From Actinomycetota bacterium (lineage in GTDB: Bacteria > Actinomycetota > Thermoleophilia > Solirubrobacterales > 70-9), in assembly GCA_018268675.1 (NCBI GenBank), contig JAFDWB010000084.1, positions 186,001 through 250,000 of the forward strand: a stretch of 64,000 nt of DNA, read 5' to 3'. The position numbers and the translations under genes were made by a program. Shown piece after piece: positions 34,932-43,164 of the stretch. Positions within the stretch are counted from its first letter, which is position 1, and each line of letters begins with the position of its first letter. Under the pieces are notes generated by a model. The model was not told the origin of the DNA. It did no database searches and was given only the letters and a program-made list of their open reading frames with translations.

Positions 34932-35447
34932 ATGCCCGCTTCTCAAACCCGCACCGACCTCTGCGATCTCCCGGCGGGCGATGCAGTGTCGCGTGCCCAC
35001 CCCCTGATCCTCTGCTACGACGGCTCCGAGGGTGCGAAGCGTGCGATCGGACACGCGGGCGCCCTCTTCTCCGGTGGCCATGCCCTGGTCCTGACCGTGT
35101 GGCGATCGACCACCAGCCTTGGCAGCGTGGGTTGGTCGGGGGCGATGGTGATGCCCAACTTCGCGGAACTCGACGACGCGGCGTTCGAAGCGGGGGCGAG
35201 CAGAGCCGCAGAGGGTGCCTCGCTGGCGCGCCGCGCGGGCCTCGAGGCCGAGCCGCTCACGGTCGAGGCCGACGGACCGGTCTGGGAGGCGATCGTCGAG
35301 ACCGCCGACCACCGGCAGGCGGCGGTGATCGTCCTGGGCTCGAGGGGCTTGACCGGGCTGCGCTCGATCCTGCTGGGGAGCGTCTCCGGAACGGTTGTCC
35401 ATCAGGCTCACCGCCCGACGTTGGTGATCCACGGGTCCGTCGGTTAG
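34932..35447 (+). CDS. Universal stress protein, single domain
   Basis: A 171-residue UspA-family protein. It opens the fold with HPLILCYDGSEGAKRAIGHAGALF and ends with VIVLGSRGLTGLRSILLGSVSGTVVHQAHRPTLVI, which carries the ATP-binding G-x2-G-x9-G-S/T type motif. ATG 34932 has GAGGAAG upstream. It is divergent from the kinase/regulator pair. Genes of this family are classic members of DosR regulons, matching the box 33 nt upstream. Confidence 0.9.
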   Translation: MPASQTRTDLCDLPAGDAVSRAHPLILCYDGSEGAKRAIGHAGALFSGGHALVLTVWRSTTSLGSVGWSGAMVMPNFAELDDAAFEAGASRAAEGASLARRAGLEAEPLTVEADGPVWEAIVETADHRQAAVIVLGSRGLTGLRSILLGSVSGTVVHQAHRPTLVIHGSVG

Positions 35448-35508
35448 ACCCGGCCGGCGCCCGCGCCGAACCGGCGCGTCAGACAGGTGCCCACCATTCA
35501 TGGCGAGA

Positions 35509-35541
35509 GCCCGCCGTCCTTTCCCGTTTTGGACGACGGGC
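35509..35541. terminator. Hairpin between convergent genes
   Basis: GCCCGCCGTCC and GGACGACGGGC pair with one mismatch around an 11-base T-rich loop. It lies between the stress protein gene and the convergent DoxX gene, and could end both transcripts, though no T-run follows. Confidence 0.55.
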
Positions 35542-35593
35542 ACCTCGACACCGCGCCCGAGTCACGACACGGCTTCAGTCCGGGTTCGCCGCC

Positions 35594-36055
35594 TCAGAGG
35601 CTTATACGGAATCCGGGCGGGTCGTACTTGCTCGCCAGTCGGGCCAGGGTGAGGGCACCCAGCATCAACCCGAAGTCGCGCAGGGCGATGTCGTAGTAGC
35701 CGGAGTAGGTCAGCAGGTCGATGACGATGCCCGCCAGCCAGGCGGCGACGACGTAGGCGCCGTAGCGCGGCTTCAGGGCGACGGCGATGCCGGCGATGAT
35801 CTCGATCACGCCCACCAGGTGCATCGCGGTCGAGGCGCTCCCGGGAATGATGTCGTTGATCCAGGGGGCCAGGTAGGACTCCCAGTCGACCATGATGTTG
35901 AAGAACTTGTCGAGGCCGAAGAGGATCGGTGCGACGGTGAAGGCGATCCGCAAGAGCAGGAAGGCCTGGTAGGCAGGGTCGCCCTTGAGGCGTTCGCCGA
36001 ACGTCGTCGAAGTCAGGCCGACTTCGCGCGGGTCGAGGGTCGCGGTGCTGGACAT
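35594..36055 (-). CDS. DoxX-like membrane protein
   Basis: A 153-residue protein with four membrane helices, starting AFLLLRIAFTVAPILFGLDKFF, then MHLVGVIEIIAGIAVAL, YVVAAWLAGIVIDLLTYS and a last hydrophobic stretch. The helix arrangement and the FGLDKFF motif fit the DoxX/DUF-like group. Relatives are linked to thiol redox or oxidase systems. AGGAGGT lies just before ATG 36055. No partner gene is adjacent. Confidence 0.8.
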   Translation of the reverse strand: MSSTATLDPREVGLTSTTFGERLKGDPAYQAFLLLRIAFTVAPILFGLDKFFNIMVDWESYLAPWINDIIPGSASTAMHLVGVIEIIAGIAVALKPRYGAYVVAAWLAGIVIDLLTYSGYYDIALRDFGLMLGALTLARLASKYDPPGFRISL

Positions 36056-36204
36056 GGGACCTCCTTACGTAGGTGATTGCTGGCTGTCCCTGTCTTCGCG
36101 TCTCGCGGTCGCCGAGTCTTACCGTTCGCGGCGATCAGGTCCGCTTTTGACGCGTCCTCGCGAGACCGAGGTAAGGATCGAACGGCGGCGGTCGCTAACA
36201 ATGC

Positions 36205-36891
36205 ATGGCGTCAGCGACGATGACGATGCCGATCGAGACTCCTGCCGAAGATTCTGCCGCGCGAGGCGAGGACGACTCGCGACGGTGGCTGCAGCGGCTC
36301 GGCGCGAGCGGACCGAGGCGGGACGCTGCCGTCGTCGAGCTGCACGGGCTGCTCTTGAAGGCGGCCCGCTTCGAGATCGATCGCCGCCGGGCCTCCCTCC
36401 CCCACCTGCGCGGCGACGATCTGGAGGACATCGCACAGCAGAGCGCCGACGATGCGCTCTTTGCGGTGTTGTCGAAGCTCGGGGATTTTCGCGGCGAAGC
36501 ACGATTCACGACCTGGGCCTACAAGTTCGCCTTGCTCGAGGCTTCGGTGAAGGTTCGGCGCCGCGCCTGGCAGGGCCGCGAGACCCCGCTCGCCGAAGAT
36601 GCCTGGGCGGTGCTTGCCGACACCGCCGGCCGCACCGCCACTGCACGTGCCGAAGACACCGAGCTGTTCGGGGCGCTGCGCGAGGAGATCGAGGGTTCCC
36701 TCACCGAGCACCAGCGTGAGGTACTCGTGGCCGTGACGCTGAACGACGTTCCGATCGATGTCCTGGCCGAGCGGTTGGAGACCACGCGCGGTGCCCTCTA
36801 CAAGACCTTGCACGACGCCCGGCGCAGGCTGCGAACCGCGCTCGCCGGACGTGGCTTCAGGATCGAAGGAATCCGAGAGGAGGCGCCATGA
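36205..36891 (+). CDS. ECF-type RNA polymerase sigma factor, first copy
   Basis: A 228-residue sigma factor. Region 2 reads DLEDIAQQSADDALFAVL and FTTWAYKFALLEA, and region 4 reads LTEHQREVLVAVTLNDVPIDVLAERL and TRGALYKTLHDARRRLR. Its stop overlaps the start of a zinc-finger anti-sigma gene (ATGA). It is closely related to the sigma domain at 41993, sharing ALPHL, QQSADDALLAVL-like and FTTWAYKFALLEA stretches. It probably controls itself and the downstream GH15 gene, but I cannot define its promoter. Confidence 0.88.
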   Translation: MASATMTMPIETPAEDSAARGEDDSRRWLQRLGASGPRRDAAVVELHGLLLKAARFEIDRRRASLPHLRGDDLEDIAQQSADDALFAVLSKLGDFRGEARFTTWAYKFALLEASVKVRRRAWQGRETPLAEDAWAVLADTAGRTATARAEDTELFGALREEIEGSLTEHQREVLVAVTLNDVPIDVLAERLETTRGALYKTLHDARRRLRTALAGRGFRIEGIREEAP

Positions 36892-37133
36892 ACGACCGCG
36901 ACAAGAGCAAGGCGCCGGAGCGCGAGGCGGTGCTGGCCCGACTTCTCGGGCCCGACGGACCCGAGCTCGGCTGTGAGGAGTGTTTCGCCGAGCTGGACCG
37001 CTATGTCGAGCTGGACCTCGCCGGTTCGGATCCGGACGGAAACGTGCCGGGGATGCGGGCCCACCTCGAGGGCTGCCCAGCTTGCGCGGAGGACTTCCGC
37101 AGTCTGAAGGCGCTGCTCGAGGAGACCGACTAG
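36888..37133 (+). CDS. Zinc-finger anti-sigma factor-like protein
   Basis: An 81-residue soluble protein with CEECFAELDRYVELDL and MRAHLEGCPACAEDF, the H-x3-C-x2-C pattern of the zf-HC2/ZAS anti-sigma domain. It has no membrane helix, so it would act in the cytoplasm, probably as a redox- or zinc-sensitive partner of the sigma factor it overlaps by four bases. The next gene, GH15, starts 10 nt later. Confidence 0.85.
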   Translation: MNDRDKSKAPEREAVLARLLGPDGPELGCEECFAELDRYVELDLAGSDPDGNVPGMRAHLEGCPACAEDFRSLKALLEETD

Positions 37134-37143
37134 CGGGCTGACG

Positions 37144-38943
37144 GTGGCCTCAACTCGCGACACCGGCTACCTGCCGTTGCGTGAGTATGCGGCGATCGGC
37201 GACGGGCGCACGTTGGGGTTCGTCGCGAGCGATGGATCGCTCGAGTGGCTCTGCCTGCCTGATCTCGACTCGCCCAGCATCTTCGCCACGGTTCTCGACT
37301 TGGAGAGAGGCGGCAGCTTCAGCTTCGCGCCTGAGCCGCCGTTCGAGACGGAGCGCCGCTACCTGCCTGACACCAATGTGCTGGAGACCACCTTCAGGAC
37401 CGCGACCGGGTCGGTGCGGGTGACGGACGCGATGTTGCTGCCGGACGGCGGCCTGGTACCGGCCCGAGAGCTTGCCCGACGGGTCGAGGGACTCTCCGGC
37501 CAGGTGTCGATGAATTGGCGGGTCGAGCCGCGATTTCGCTATGGGAGGAGGACGCCTCGGATGGGACGCCGCGGAGGGACGCCGGTGGCGACGGCCGGAG
37601 GCGACGCACTCGCCGTATCGAGCTGGGCGGCCGGCGCTCCCGCCATCGCGGACGGGTCGATCAGTGGCAGCTTCATCGCAACCGCTGGAGCCGACGCGTT
37701 GGTGGTCCTGGGTAGCGCACACCAGGAACCGCTGGTCCTCCCGTCCCGCTCCGAAGCGGAATCCCGCCTGTCCTCGACGATTTCCTTCTGGCGTGCGTGG
37801 GCGGTCGGTCGGACCTACGTGGGACCCTGGCGGGACGCGGTGATCCGCAGCGCCTTGGTCCTCAAGCTGCTGATCCATTCGCCTTCGGGAGCCATAGCGG
37901 CGGCGGGGACGGCATCGCTGCCCGAGCAGATCGGCGGCGAGCGCAACTGGGACTACCGATTCTGCTGGGTCCGTGACTCGGCGCTCACCCTTCACGCCTT
38001 GATGCGGCTCGGCTGTCCGCAGGAGGGCGAGTCCTATTTCTGGTGGTTGCTCCATGCCTCGCAACTGACCCATCCCCGCCTGCGGGTTCTCTACCGTCTC
38101 AACGGCAGTGAGCGGACGCCCGAGTCGACGCTTCCGCTTGGTGGCTATCGCAACTCTGCGCCGGTCCGGATCGGCAACGCCGCCGGCGGCCAGGAGCAGC
38201 TTGATGTCTACGGCGACCTGATGCAGACCGCCTGGCTGTATGCCGCCGCGACAGGCCGACTCGACTCAGATACCGCCCGCCGGTTGGTGGAGATCGCCGA
38301 CCTGGTCTGTGAGATCTGGCGGCGGCCCGACAGCGGTATCTGGGAGGTGCGCAGCAGGCCCCTTCACTTCACGCACTCCAAGATCATGTGCTGGATCGCC
38401 CTCGACCGGGCCGTGCGCCTGGCCGAGGGCGGCCTGATCCCGTCCGCGCACGCGAGCAGATGGAGCGCGGAGGCCGAGGAGGTCAGGAGGTTCATAGAGG
38501 AGAGCTGCTGGTCGGAGGAGGCCGGCAGCTACATGCGATCGGCCGGTGGCCGCGATCTCGACGCCAGCCTGTTGCTCGGCGCCTTGATGGGCTATCCGAG
38601 CGAACGCGATCCCGGGCTCAACGCCACGATCTCGGCCCTGAGGCGCGACCTCGGCTCCGGCCCGCTGCTGGATCGCTACAGCGGCGAGGACGGCGTCGAG
38701 GGGAAAGAGGGCGCCTTCCTCTGCTGCTCGTTCTGGCTCGCCGACGCGCTCGCCCGGGCCGGTCGCGTCGTCGAGGCGACCGAGCTGATGGAGCAACTGA
38801 TCGGGCTGGCCAACGATGTCGGGCTCTACGCCGAGGAGATCGATCAAGGAAGCAGCGCATTCCTCGGCAACCTCCCCCAGGGGCTCGTCCACCTGGCTCT
38901 GATAAACGCCGCGGTCTCGATCGGAGAGGTCCAGCGACGATGA
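37144..38943 (+). CDS. GH15 glucoamylase/trehalase-like hydrolase
   Basis: A 599-residue glycoside hydrolase family 15 protein. The N-terminal beta-sandwich starts GYLPLREYAAIGDGRTLGFVASDGSLEWLCLP. The (alpha/alpha)6 barrel contains RNWDYRFCWVRDSA, and the catalytic acid and base fit Glu401 (SGIWEVR) and Glu564/565 (LYAEEID). Relatives act on trehalose, glucans or dextrins. There is no signal peptide, so it works inside the cell, for example on trehalose or glycogen. GTG 37144 is the start. Its stop overlaps the next gene (ATGA). It belongs to the sigma/anti-sigma operon. Confidence 0.9.
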   Translation: MASTRDTGYLPLREYAAIGDGRTLGFVASDGSLEWLCLPDLDSPSIFATVLDLERGGSFSFAPEPPFETERRYLPDTNVLETTFRTATGSVRVTDAMLLPDGGLVPARELARRVEGLSGQVSMNWRVEPRFRYGRRTPRMGRRGGTPVATAGGDALAVSSWAAGAPAIADGSISGSFIATAGADALVVLGSAHQEPLVLPSRSEAESRLSSTISFWRAWAVGRTYVGPWRDAVIRSALVLKLLIHSPSGAIAAAGTASLPEQIGGERNWDYRFCWVRDSALTLHALMRLGCPQEGESYFWWLLHASQLTHPRLRVLYRLNGSERTPESTLPLGGYRNSAPVRIGNAAGGQEQLDVYGDLMQTAWLYAAATGRLDSDTARRLVEIADLVCEIWRRPDSGIWEVRSRPLHFTHSKIMCWIALDRAVRLAEGGLIPSAHASRWSAEAEEVRRFIEESCWSEEAGSYMRSAGGRDLDASLLLGALMGYPSERDPGLNATISALRRDLGSGPLLDRYSGEDGVEGKEGAFLCCSFWLADALARAGRVVEATELMEQLIGLANDVGLYAEEIDQGSSAFLGNLPQGLVHLALINAAVSIGEVQRR

Positions 38944-39422
38944 GCGTCTGGGGAGCCCTGGCCGGAGGTTTCGTCGGGACGCTGGTCCTGACCACGGCGC
39001 TCAGCACCGCCGGCGAGTTCGGGGTGACGCGGATGGACCTGCCATTCCTGCTCGGGACCATCGTGTCCTCCGATCGCTCGCGGGCGAAGGCGCTGGGCTA
39101 CGCGATGCATTTCGCCGCCGGGCTGCTTTTCGCCTTGGTCTACCTCGGGATCTTCGCGGCGATCGGTCACAGCGGCTGGCTTTTGGGGGCGCTGTTCGGC
39201 CTCGTCCACGGGCTCTTCGCCGGCACCGCCTTGGTCACCGTCCTCCTCCCGATGATTCACCCCCGGATGGGCACCCCCTTCAGCGCCGCAGCTGATCGAC
39301 CGCTCTTGGAGGCGCCGGGGTTCATGATGCTGAACTACGGTCGTCGGACTCCGCTGGCGACGGTCGTCGCGCACATGGCCTACGGCACGATCGTCGGCGG
39401 TTTCATCTCACTCGCCTCCTGA
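38940..39422 (+). CDS. Small membrane protein with four helices
   Basis: A 160-residue integral membrane protein: WGALAGGFVGTLVLTTALSTAG, ALGYAMHFAAGLLFALVYLGIF, GWLLGALFGLVHGLFAGTALV and a final PLATVVAHMAYGTIVGGFISL. HFAAG and MAYG resemble YagU-like or DUF-type membrane proteins, but I cannot name the family. ATG 38940 overlaps the GH15 stop. It is the last gene of the sigma-anti-sigma-GH15 operon and converges on tal with a 24-bp gap. Confidence 0.75.
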   Translation: MSVWGALAGGFVGTLVLTTALSTAGEFGVTRMDLPFLLGTIVSSDRSRAKALGYAMHFAAGLLFALVYLGIFAAIGHSGWLLGALFGLVHGLFAGTALVTVLLPMIHPRMGTPFSAAADRPLLEAPGFMMLNYGRRTPLATVVAHMAYGTIVGGFISLAS

Positions 39423-39446
39423 GGCCGCGACGACGAGATGGGTGCG

Positions 39447-40556
39447 TCAGGCGTCGACCTCGTTCACCACGGCGAGCCTCCTCTCGATGCAGGCGAGGAG
39501 TTGGCGGTAGGAGTCGCAAAAGGACCGCACGCCCTCTCGTTCGAGCTCGTCGGTGATCGCCGTGAGGTCGATCCCCGCGCTCGCGACGTCGGCGAGGGCC
39601 TGGGCGGCGCCCGGCGGATCGACGGCGAGGGTCTCGGCGACCTCTCCGTGGTCGGCGAAGGCACGCAGCGTCGCCTCGGGCATCGTGTTGATCACCCCGG
39701 GACCGATCAGCTCGGCGACATAGAGGACGTCGGAGTAGGCGGGGTCCTTGGTCCCGGTACTCGCCCACAGCGGCCGCTGGGGACGGGCGCCGAGCTCTGC
39801 CAAGCGCTCCCACTCGCGGCCGGAGAACTTCGCGAGATAGCGCTGGTAGGCGACGCGGGCACCGGCGATAGCCACCCGGCCGCGCAATGGCGAGTTCTCC
39901 GCGAGCCGGGCGTCGACCTTGGTGTCGATGCGCGAGAGGAAGAACGACGCAGCCGAGGCGATCCCGGTGAGCGGCTGGTTTTCACCTGCCCGGGCCCTCA
40001 GCCCGCGCAGGTAGGCGTCGGCCACATCCTCGTAGCGATCGACCGCGAACAGCAGCGTCACGTTGACGTTGATCCCGCGGCGCGTCAGCTCCTCGATGGC
40101 CGCGAGGCCCGCGCGCGTGGCGGGAACCTTGATCATCACGTTGGGCTGGTCGAGGCGCTGCCAGAGATCCGTCGCCTGGTCGATGGTGGCCTCCGCGTCG
40201 TCGGCGAGATCCGGCGTGCACTCGAAGGAGATGAAGCCGTCCCGACCCTCGCTTGCGTCGTAGGCGGGGCGCAGCTGCCGGGCGGCCACGCGAACGTCGT
40301 CAAGCGCCAGTAAGAAGAACAACTCCTGCGGATCACCGCCCTCCGCGGGATCCAGGCGCCGCAACTGCTCGTCGTAGAGGTCCGAGCCGGTGATCGCCTT
40401 GGCGAAGATCGTCGGGTTCGACGTCGCCCCGGTGACACTGCAATCGCGGATCAGGTCGGTGAACTCGCCGCTCTCCAGCAGGTGTCTCGAGAGCGTGTCG
40501 AGCCAGATCGAGACCCCTGCGTCGTGCAGGCGGGCGAGGTTCGGGCTGGCGGGCAT
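39447..40556 (-). CDS. tal: Transaldolase
   Basis: A 369-residue transaldolase of the pentose phosphate pathway. The Schiff-base lysine is Lys143 in NVMIKVPATRAG, and the substrate-binding motif GATSNPTIFAKAI is near the N-terminus. ASTGTKDPAYSDVLYV, typical of the actinobacterial type, follows. ATG 40556 has GAGGCG upstream and lies 10 nt after the reductase stop on the same strand, so the two may share a transcript. It lies away from its usual zwf/tkt partners, which are not in the window. Confidence 0.93.
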   Translation of the reverse strand: MPASPNLARLHDAGVSIWLDTLSRHLLESGEFTDLIRDCSVTGATSNPTIFAKAITGSDLYDEQLRRLDPAEGGDPQELFFLLALDDVRVAARQLRPAYDASEGRDGFISFECTPDLADDAEATIDQATDLWQRLDQPNVMIKVPATRAGLAAIEELTRRGINVNVTLLFAVDRYEDVADAYLRGLRARAGENQPLTGIASAASFFLSRIDTKVDARLAENSPLRGRVAIAGARVAYQRYLAKFSGREWERLAELGARPQRPLWASTGTKDPAYSDVLYVAELIGPGVINTMPEATLRAFADHGEVAETLAVDPPGAAQALADVASAGIDLTAITDELEREGVRSFCDSYRQLLACIERRLAVVNEVDA

Positions 40557-40566
40557 CTTCGCCTCC

Positions 40567-41808
40567 TCAGCCTCGACCCGCGACGGCGGGGGCCAGCGAG
40601 TCGAGCGGCGTATCGGGGTCGGCCAACGTGGCCACGTCGATGATCTGGCGGGAGCCGATCAGGGACCGGATCTGATCGTTGACGTCCCAGACGTTTACGT
40701 TCATCCCTGCGGCGACACGCCCGTCGCGCAGCCAGAAGGCGATGAACTCACCGCTCGCCTGGTGACCGCGGAAGACGACCTCGTCCCAACGGGGCGCATA
40801 GCCGGAGTACTCCATGCCGACCTCGTACTGATCGGAGAAGAAGTAGGGGATGTGTTCGTAGCGGACCGTTTCGCCGAGCATCGCCCGCGCGGCCGCGGGC
40901 CCCTGGGTGAGGGCATTGGACCAATGCTCGACGCGAACCTGTCCGCCGTAGAAGGGATGCCAGGCACATGCCACATCGCCCGCGGCGAACACCCCCGGAG
41001 CCGTGGTCTGCAGCCCTTCGTCGACCAGGATGCCGTTCTCGAGCGCCAGGCCCGCGTCCCTGGCGAGCTCCGTGCGCGGGACGACCCCGACCCCGACCAC
41101 GGCCAGATCGCACTCGATCTCCCGGCCGCCGCTGGTGTGCACTCGACGAAGGGTTCCATCTCCCTCGAAAGACTCGACACGCTCACCGAGGACCAGATCG
41201 ACGCCCTGTCGGGCGTGCAGATCGCGATAGAAGGCACCGATCTCGGGACCGAAGATGCGTTCGTTGGGCAGGGCGGTCGGGTCGATCATGGTGACCTCGT
41301 GGCCGGTCTGACGGGCCGATGCCGCAAACTCGCTGCCGATCCAGCCGGCTCCGACCACGGCGACGCGCCCGCCGCCGTCGAGTCGGTCCTGCAGCAGGTC
41401 ACAGTCGGCAAGGGTCCTGAGGTAGTGGATTCCGTCCAGCTCGGCACCGGGGACCCGCAACCGTCGCGGCTCCGCGCCGGTCGCGAGGAGCAGCCGGTCG
41501 TAGTCGAGCTCGCTTCCGTCGGGCAAGGTGACGGTCGCCGCGACCGGATCGATCGCGGTGACGGTCGTGTCCGTCAACAACGAGATCCCGCGCTCGGCGT
41601 AAAAGTTCTCCTCATGGACGTAGGTCGACCCGCGATCTGACTCACCCCGCAAGTAGTCCTTGGTCAGCGGCGGCCGTTCATATGGCCGCTCAGCCTCCGC
41701 GCCGATCAATACCAGCCGCCCGTCGAATCCTCGCTCGCGCAGCTCCTCGGCCGCCTTGGCGCCGGCCAGACTCGCGCCGACGATGATGAAGGTCTGCTTC
41801 TTGCCCAT
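40567..41808 (-). CDS. FAD-dependent NAD(P)H:ferredoxin reductase-like protein
   Basis: A 413-residue flavoprotein of the class that reduces ferredoxin or rubredoxin. The FAD site is IIVGASLAGAKAAEEL, the NAD(P)H site is VAVVGAGWIGSEFAASA, and the second flavin motif is GVFAAGDVAC. The C-terminal domain begins near RVEHWSNAL, as in the Reductase_C family. ATG 41808 (MGKKQTF) is used rather than a start three residues earlier. Its upstream region, shared with the second sigma factor, contains a DosR-like box at 41941. Confidence 0.9.
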   Translation of the reverse strand: MGKKQTFIIVGASLAGAKAAEELRERGFDGRLVLIGAEAERPYERPPLTKDYLRGESDRGSTYVHEENFYAERGISLLTDTTVTAIDPVAATVTLPDGSELDYDRLLLATGAEPRRLRVPGAELDGIHYLRTLADCDLLQDRLDGGGRVAVVGAGWIGSEFAASARQTGHEVTMIDPTALPNERIFGPEIGAFYRDLHARQGVDLVLGERVESFEGDGTLRRVHTSGGREIECDLAVVGVGVVPRTELARDAGLALENGILVDEGLQTTAPGVFAAGDVACAWHPFYGGQVRVEHWSNALTQGPAAARAMLGETVRYEHIPYFFSDQYEVGMEYSGYAPRWDEVVFRGHQASGEFIAFWLRDGRVAAGMNVNVWDVNDQIRSLIGSRQIIDVATLADPDTPLDSLAPAVAGRG

Positions 41809-41940
41809 CGCGCACACCGCCTCTCCAGGTCATGCTCTGAACGTCTTTGGTCTGGGTCCAGCCGGTTAGCGTCGGATCGGGCCTTCGTCTTACCTCAGAC
41901 CCGAGATCCATGGGGAGAACGCGCGCCTTGCTGGGACGAG

Positions 41941-41958
41941 ATGGGCATTCGTGCCCAT
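41941..41958. promoter_or_regulatory. DosR-like box that is also a UUCG hairpin
   Basis: ATGGG, spacer CATTCGTG, CCCAT. The arms extend to ATGGGCA and TGCCCAT around TTCG, a perfect 7-bp stem with a UUCG tetraloop. It ends 34 nt before the second sigma factor start at 41993. Confidence 0.58.
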
Positions 41959-41992
41959 GGCCCGACGAGCGGTGGACCACGACCCTGTCGTC

Positions 41993-43057
41993 ATGATCAC
42001 GGCCACTGATCGCAACTCTCACCCATCGAACGGGCTCGGGGTGCGGGGCGCGATCGACGCCGAGTCCCAGGCCTGGCTCGATCGGTTGACGCCGGGGAGC
42101 GAGGACCTCGAGGCGGGGATCGAGGATCTGCACGCCCTTCTTCTCAGAGCCGCCCGGTTCGAGGTCGGCCGTCGCCGCGCGGCGCTCCCTCACCTGTGGG
42201 GGGACGACTTCGACGACCTCGCCCAACAGAGCGCCGACGACGCCCTCCTCGCAGTTCTTCGCAAGCTCGAGGACTTCCGCGGCCAGAGCCACTTCACGAC
42301 CTGGGCCTACAAGTTCGCGCTGCTGGAGGCCGCGGCGACGGTCCGCTCTCGTGCCTGGCAGGGACGGGAGGTACCGACCGAACCCGACTGGTGGACTCGG
42401 TGCGCCGCACGCGGTCCGACCGCCCAGGAGGATCTCGAGATGAAGGACCTGCTCGCCGCCCTGAAGGCCGCGATGGCGACCGAGCTCACCGCTCGTCAGC
42501 GCGAGGTTCTCGTCGCGGTGGCGCTGAACGACGTCCCGATCGATGTCCTGGCGACCCGGATGGGCCGGACCCGGGGGGCGGTCTACAAGACCCTCCACGA
42601 CGCCCGGCGAAAGCTCCGGACAGCCGTCGCGGCGCGGGAGGGTGCTCTTGGGCGATGCCCTCCGCCCGAAGGCCAGATCGTGCCCTCGCGCGCCGGGGAG
42701 CCTGCCCCTGGCGGGCGACGAGGACGCGGCCGACGGAGCCTCAGGGCGGGCACGGTCATCGCGACCCCGTCGGCGATCGACGAGATCTTGAGGCTTCGCG
42801 CCAGGTACCACCTGGTCGCCCTGCGCCACACCGAGGAGCGCGGTGCTTCCCGCTCGGTGTGTGAGGCGAAACTGCCGGCAGGATTCAACGATCTACAACT
42901 CGGCGAGATCGGCGGCGTCCCATTCCTGATCGATGCCGATCGGTACAAGGGTTGGGGTTGCCCCGACCTCGTCGTCGACCTGCCCCAGGGCGGCGGTGGA
43001 TCAGCGGCCGACGATGCTGCCGACAGGGTCACGCTCACGCTCCGGTCCTCCCGCTGA
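41993..43057 (+). CDS. ECF-type sigma factor fused to a DUF779-like domain
   Basis: A 354-residue protein. Residues 40-215 are an ECF-like sigma factor closely related to that at 36205 (DDLAQQSADDALLAVL, FTTWAYKFALLEAA, LTARQREVLVAVALNDVPIDVL, TRGAVYKTLHDARRKLR). After a basic, glycine/proline-rich linker, residues 254-354 resemble DUF779: TVIATPSAIDEILRLRARY, LQLGEIGGVPFLIDADRYKGW and a closing RSSR. The cysteine-rich GGCCDG motif of that family is gone and only Cys290 remains nearby. ATG 41993 aligns with the paralogue start and keeps the 34-nt box distance. A longer frame to 41951 exists. Confidence 0.8.
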   Translation: MITATDRNSHPSNGLGVRGAIDAESQAWLDRLTPGSEDLEAGIEDLHALLLRAARFEVGRRRAALPHLWGDDFDDLAQQSADDALLAVLRKLEDFRGQSHFTTWAYKFALLEAAATVRSRAWQGREVPTEPDWWTRCAARGPTAQEDLEMKDLLAALKAAMATELTARQREVLVAVALNDVPIDVLATRMGRTRGAVYKTLHDARRKLRTAVAAREGALGRCPPPEGQIVPSRAGEPAPGGRRGRGRRSLRAGTVIATPSAIDEILRLRARYHLVALRHTEERGASRSVCEAKLPAGFNDLQLGEIGGVPFLIDADRYKGWGCPDLVVDLPQGGGGSAADDAADRVTLTLRSSR

Positions 43058-43111
43058 CCTCCCGGCCCTGAGCCGTCGACCTGAGCGGCGAGGGACGAAG
43101 GGGGCGTCGAA

Positions 43112-43129
43112 ATGGGGGTTTGGGCCCAT
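43112..43129. promoter_or_regulatory. DosR-like box before the GreA-like gene
   Basis: ATGGG, spacer GGTTTGGG, CCCAT: perfect arms. It ends 35 nt before the start codon at 43165. Confidence 0.58.
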
Positions 43130-43164
43130 GGTCCACGGCGCTCCCGGCGGCGAGGATCGGTCAT

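Noticed and set aside
36116-41894. Shared GTCTTACC upstream of both sigma factor genes as an autoregulatory promoter
   Set aside because: An 8-base match between two regions of this length is not unlikely by chance, and the distances to the start codons differ.
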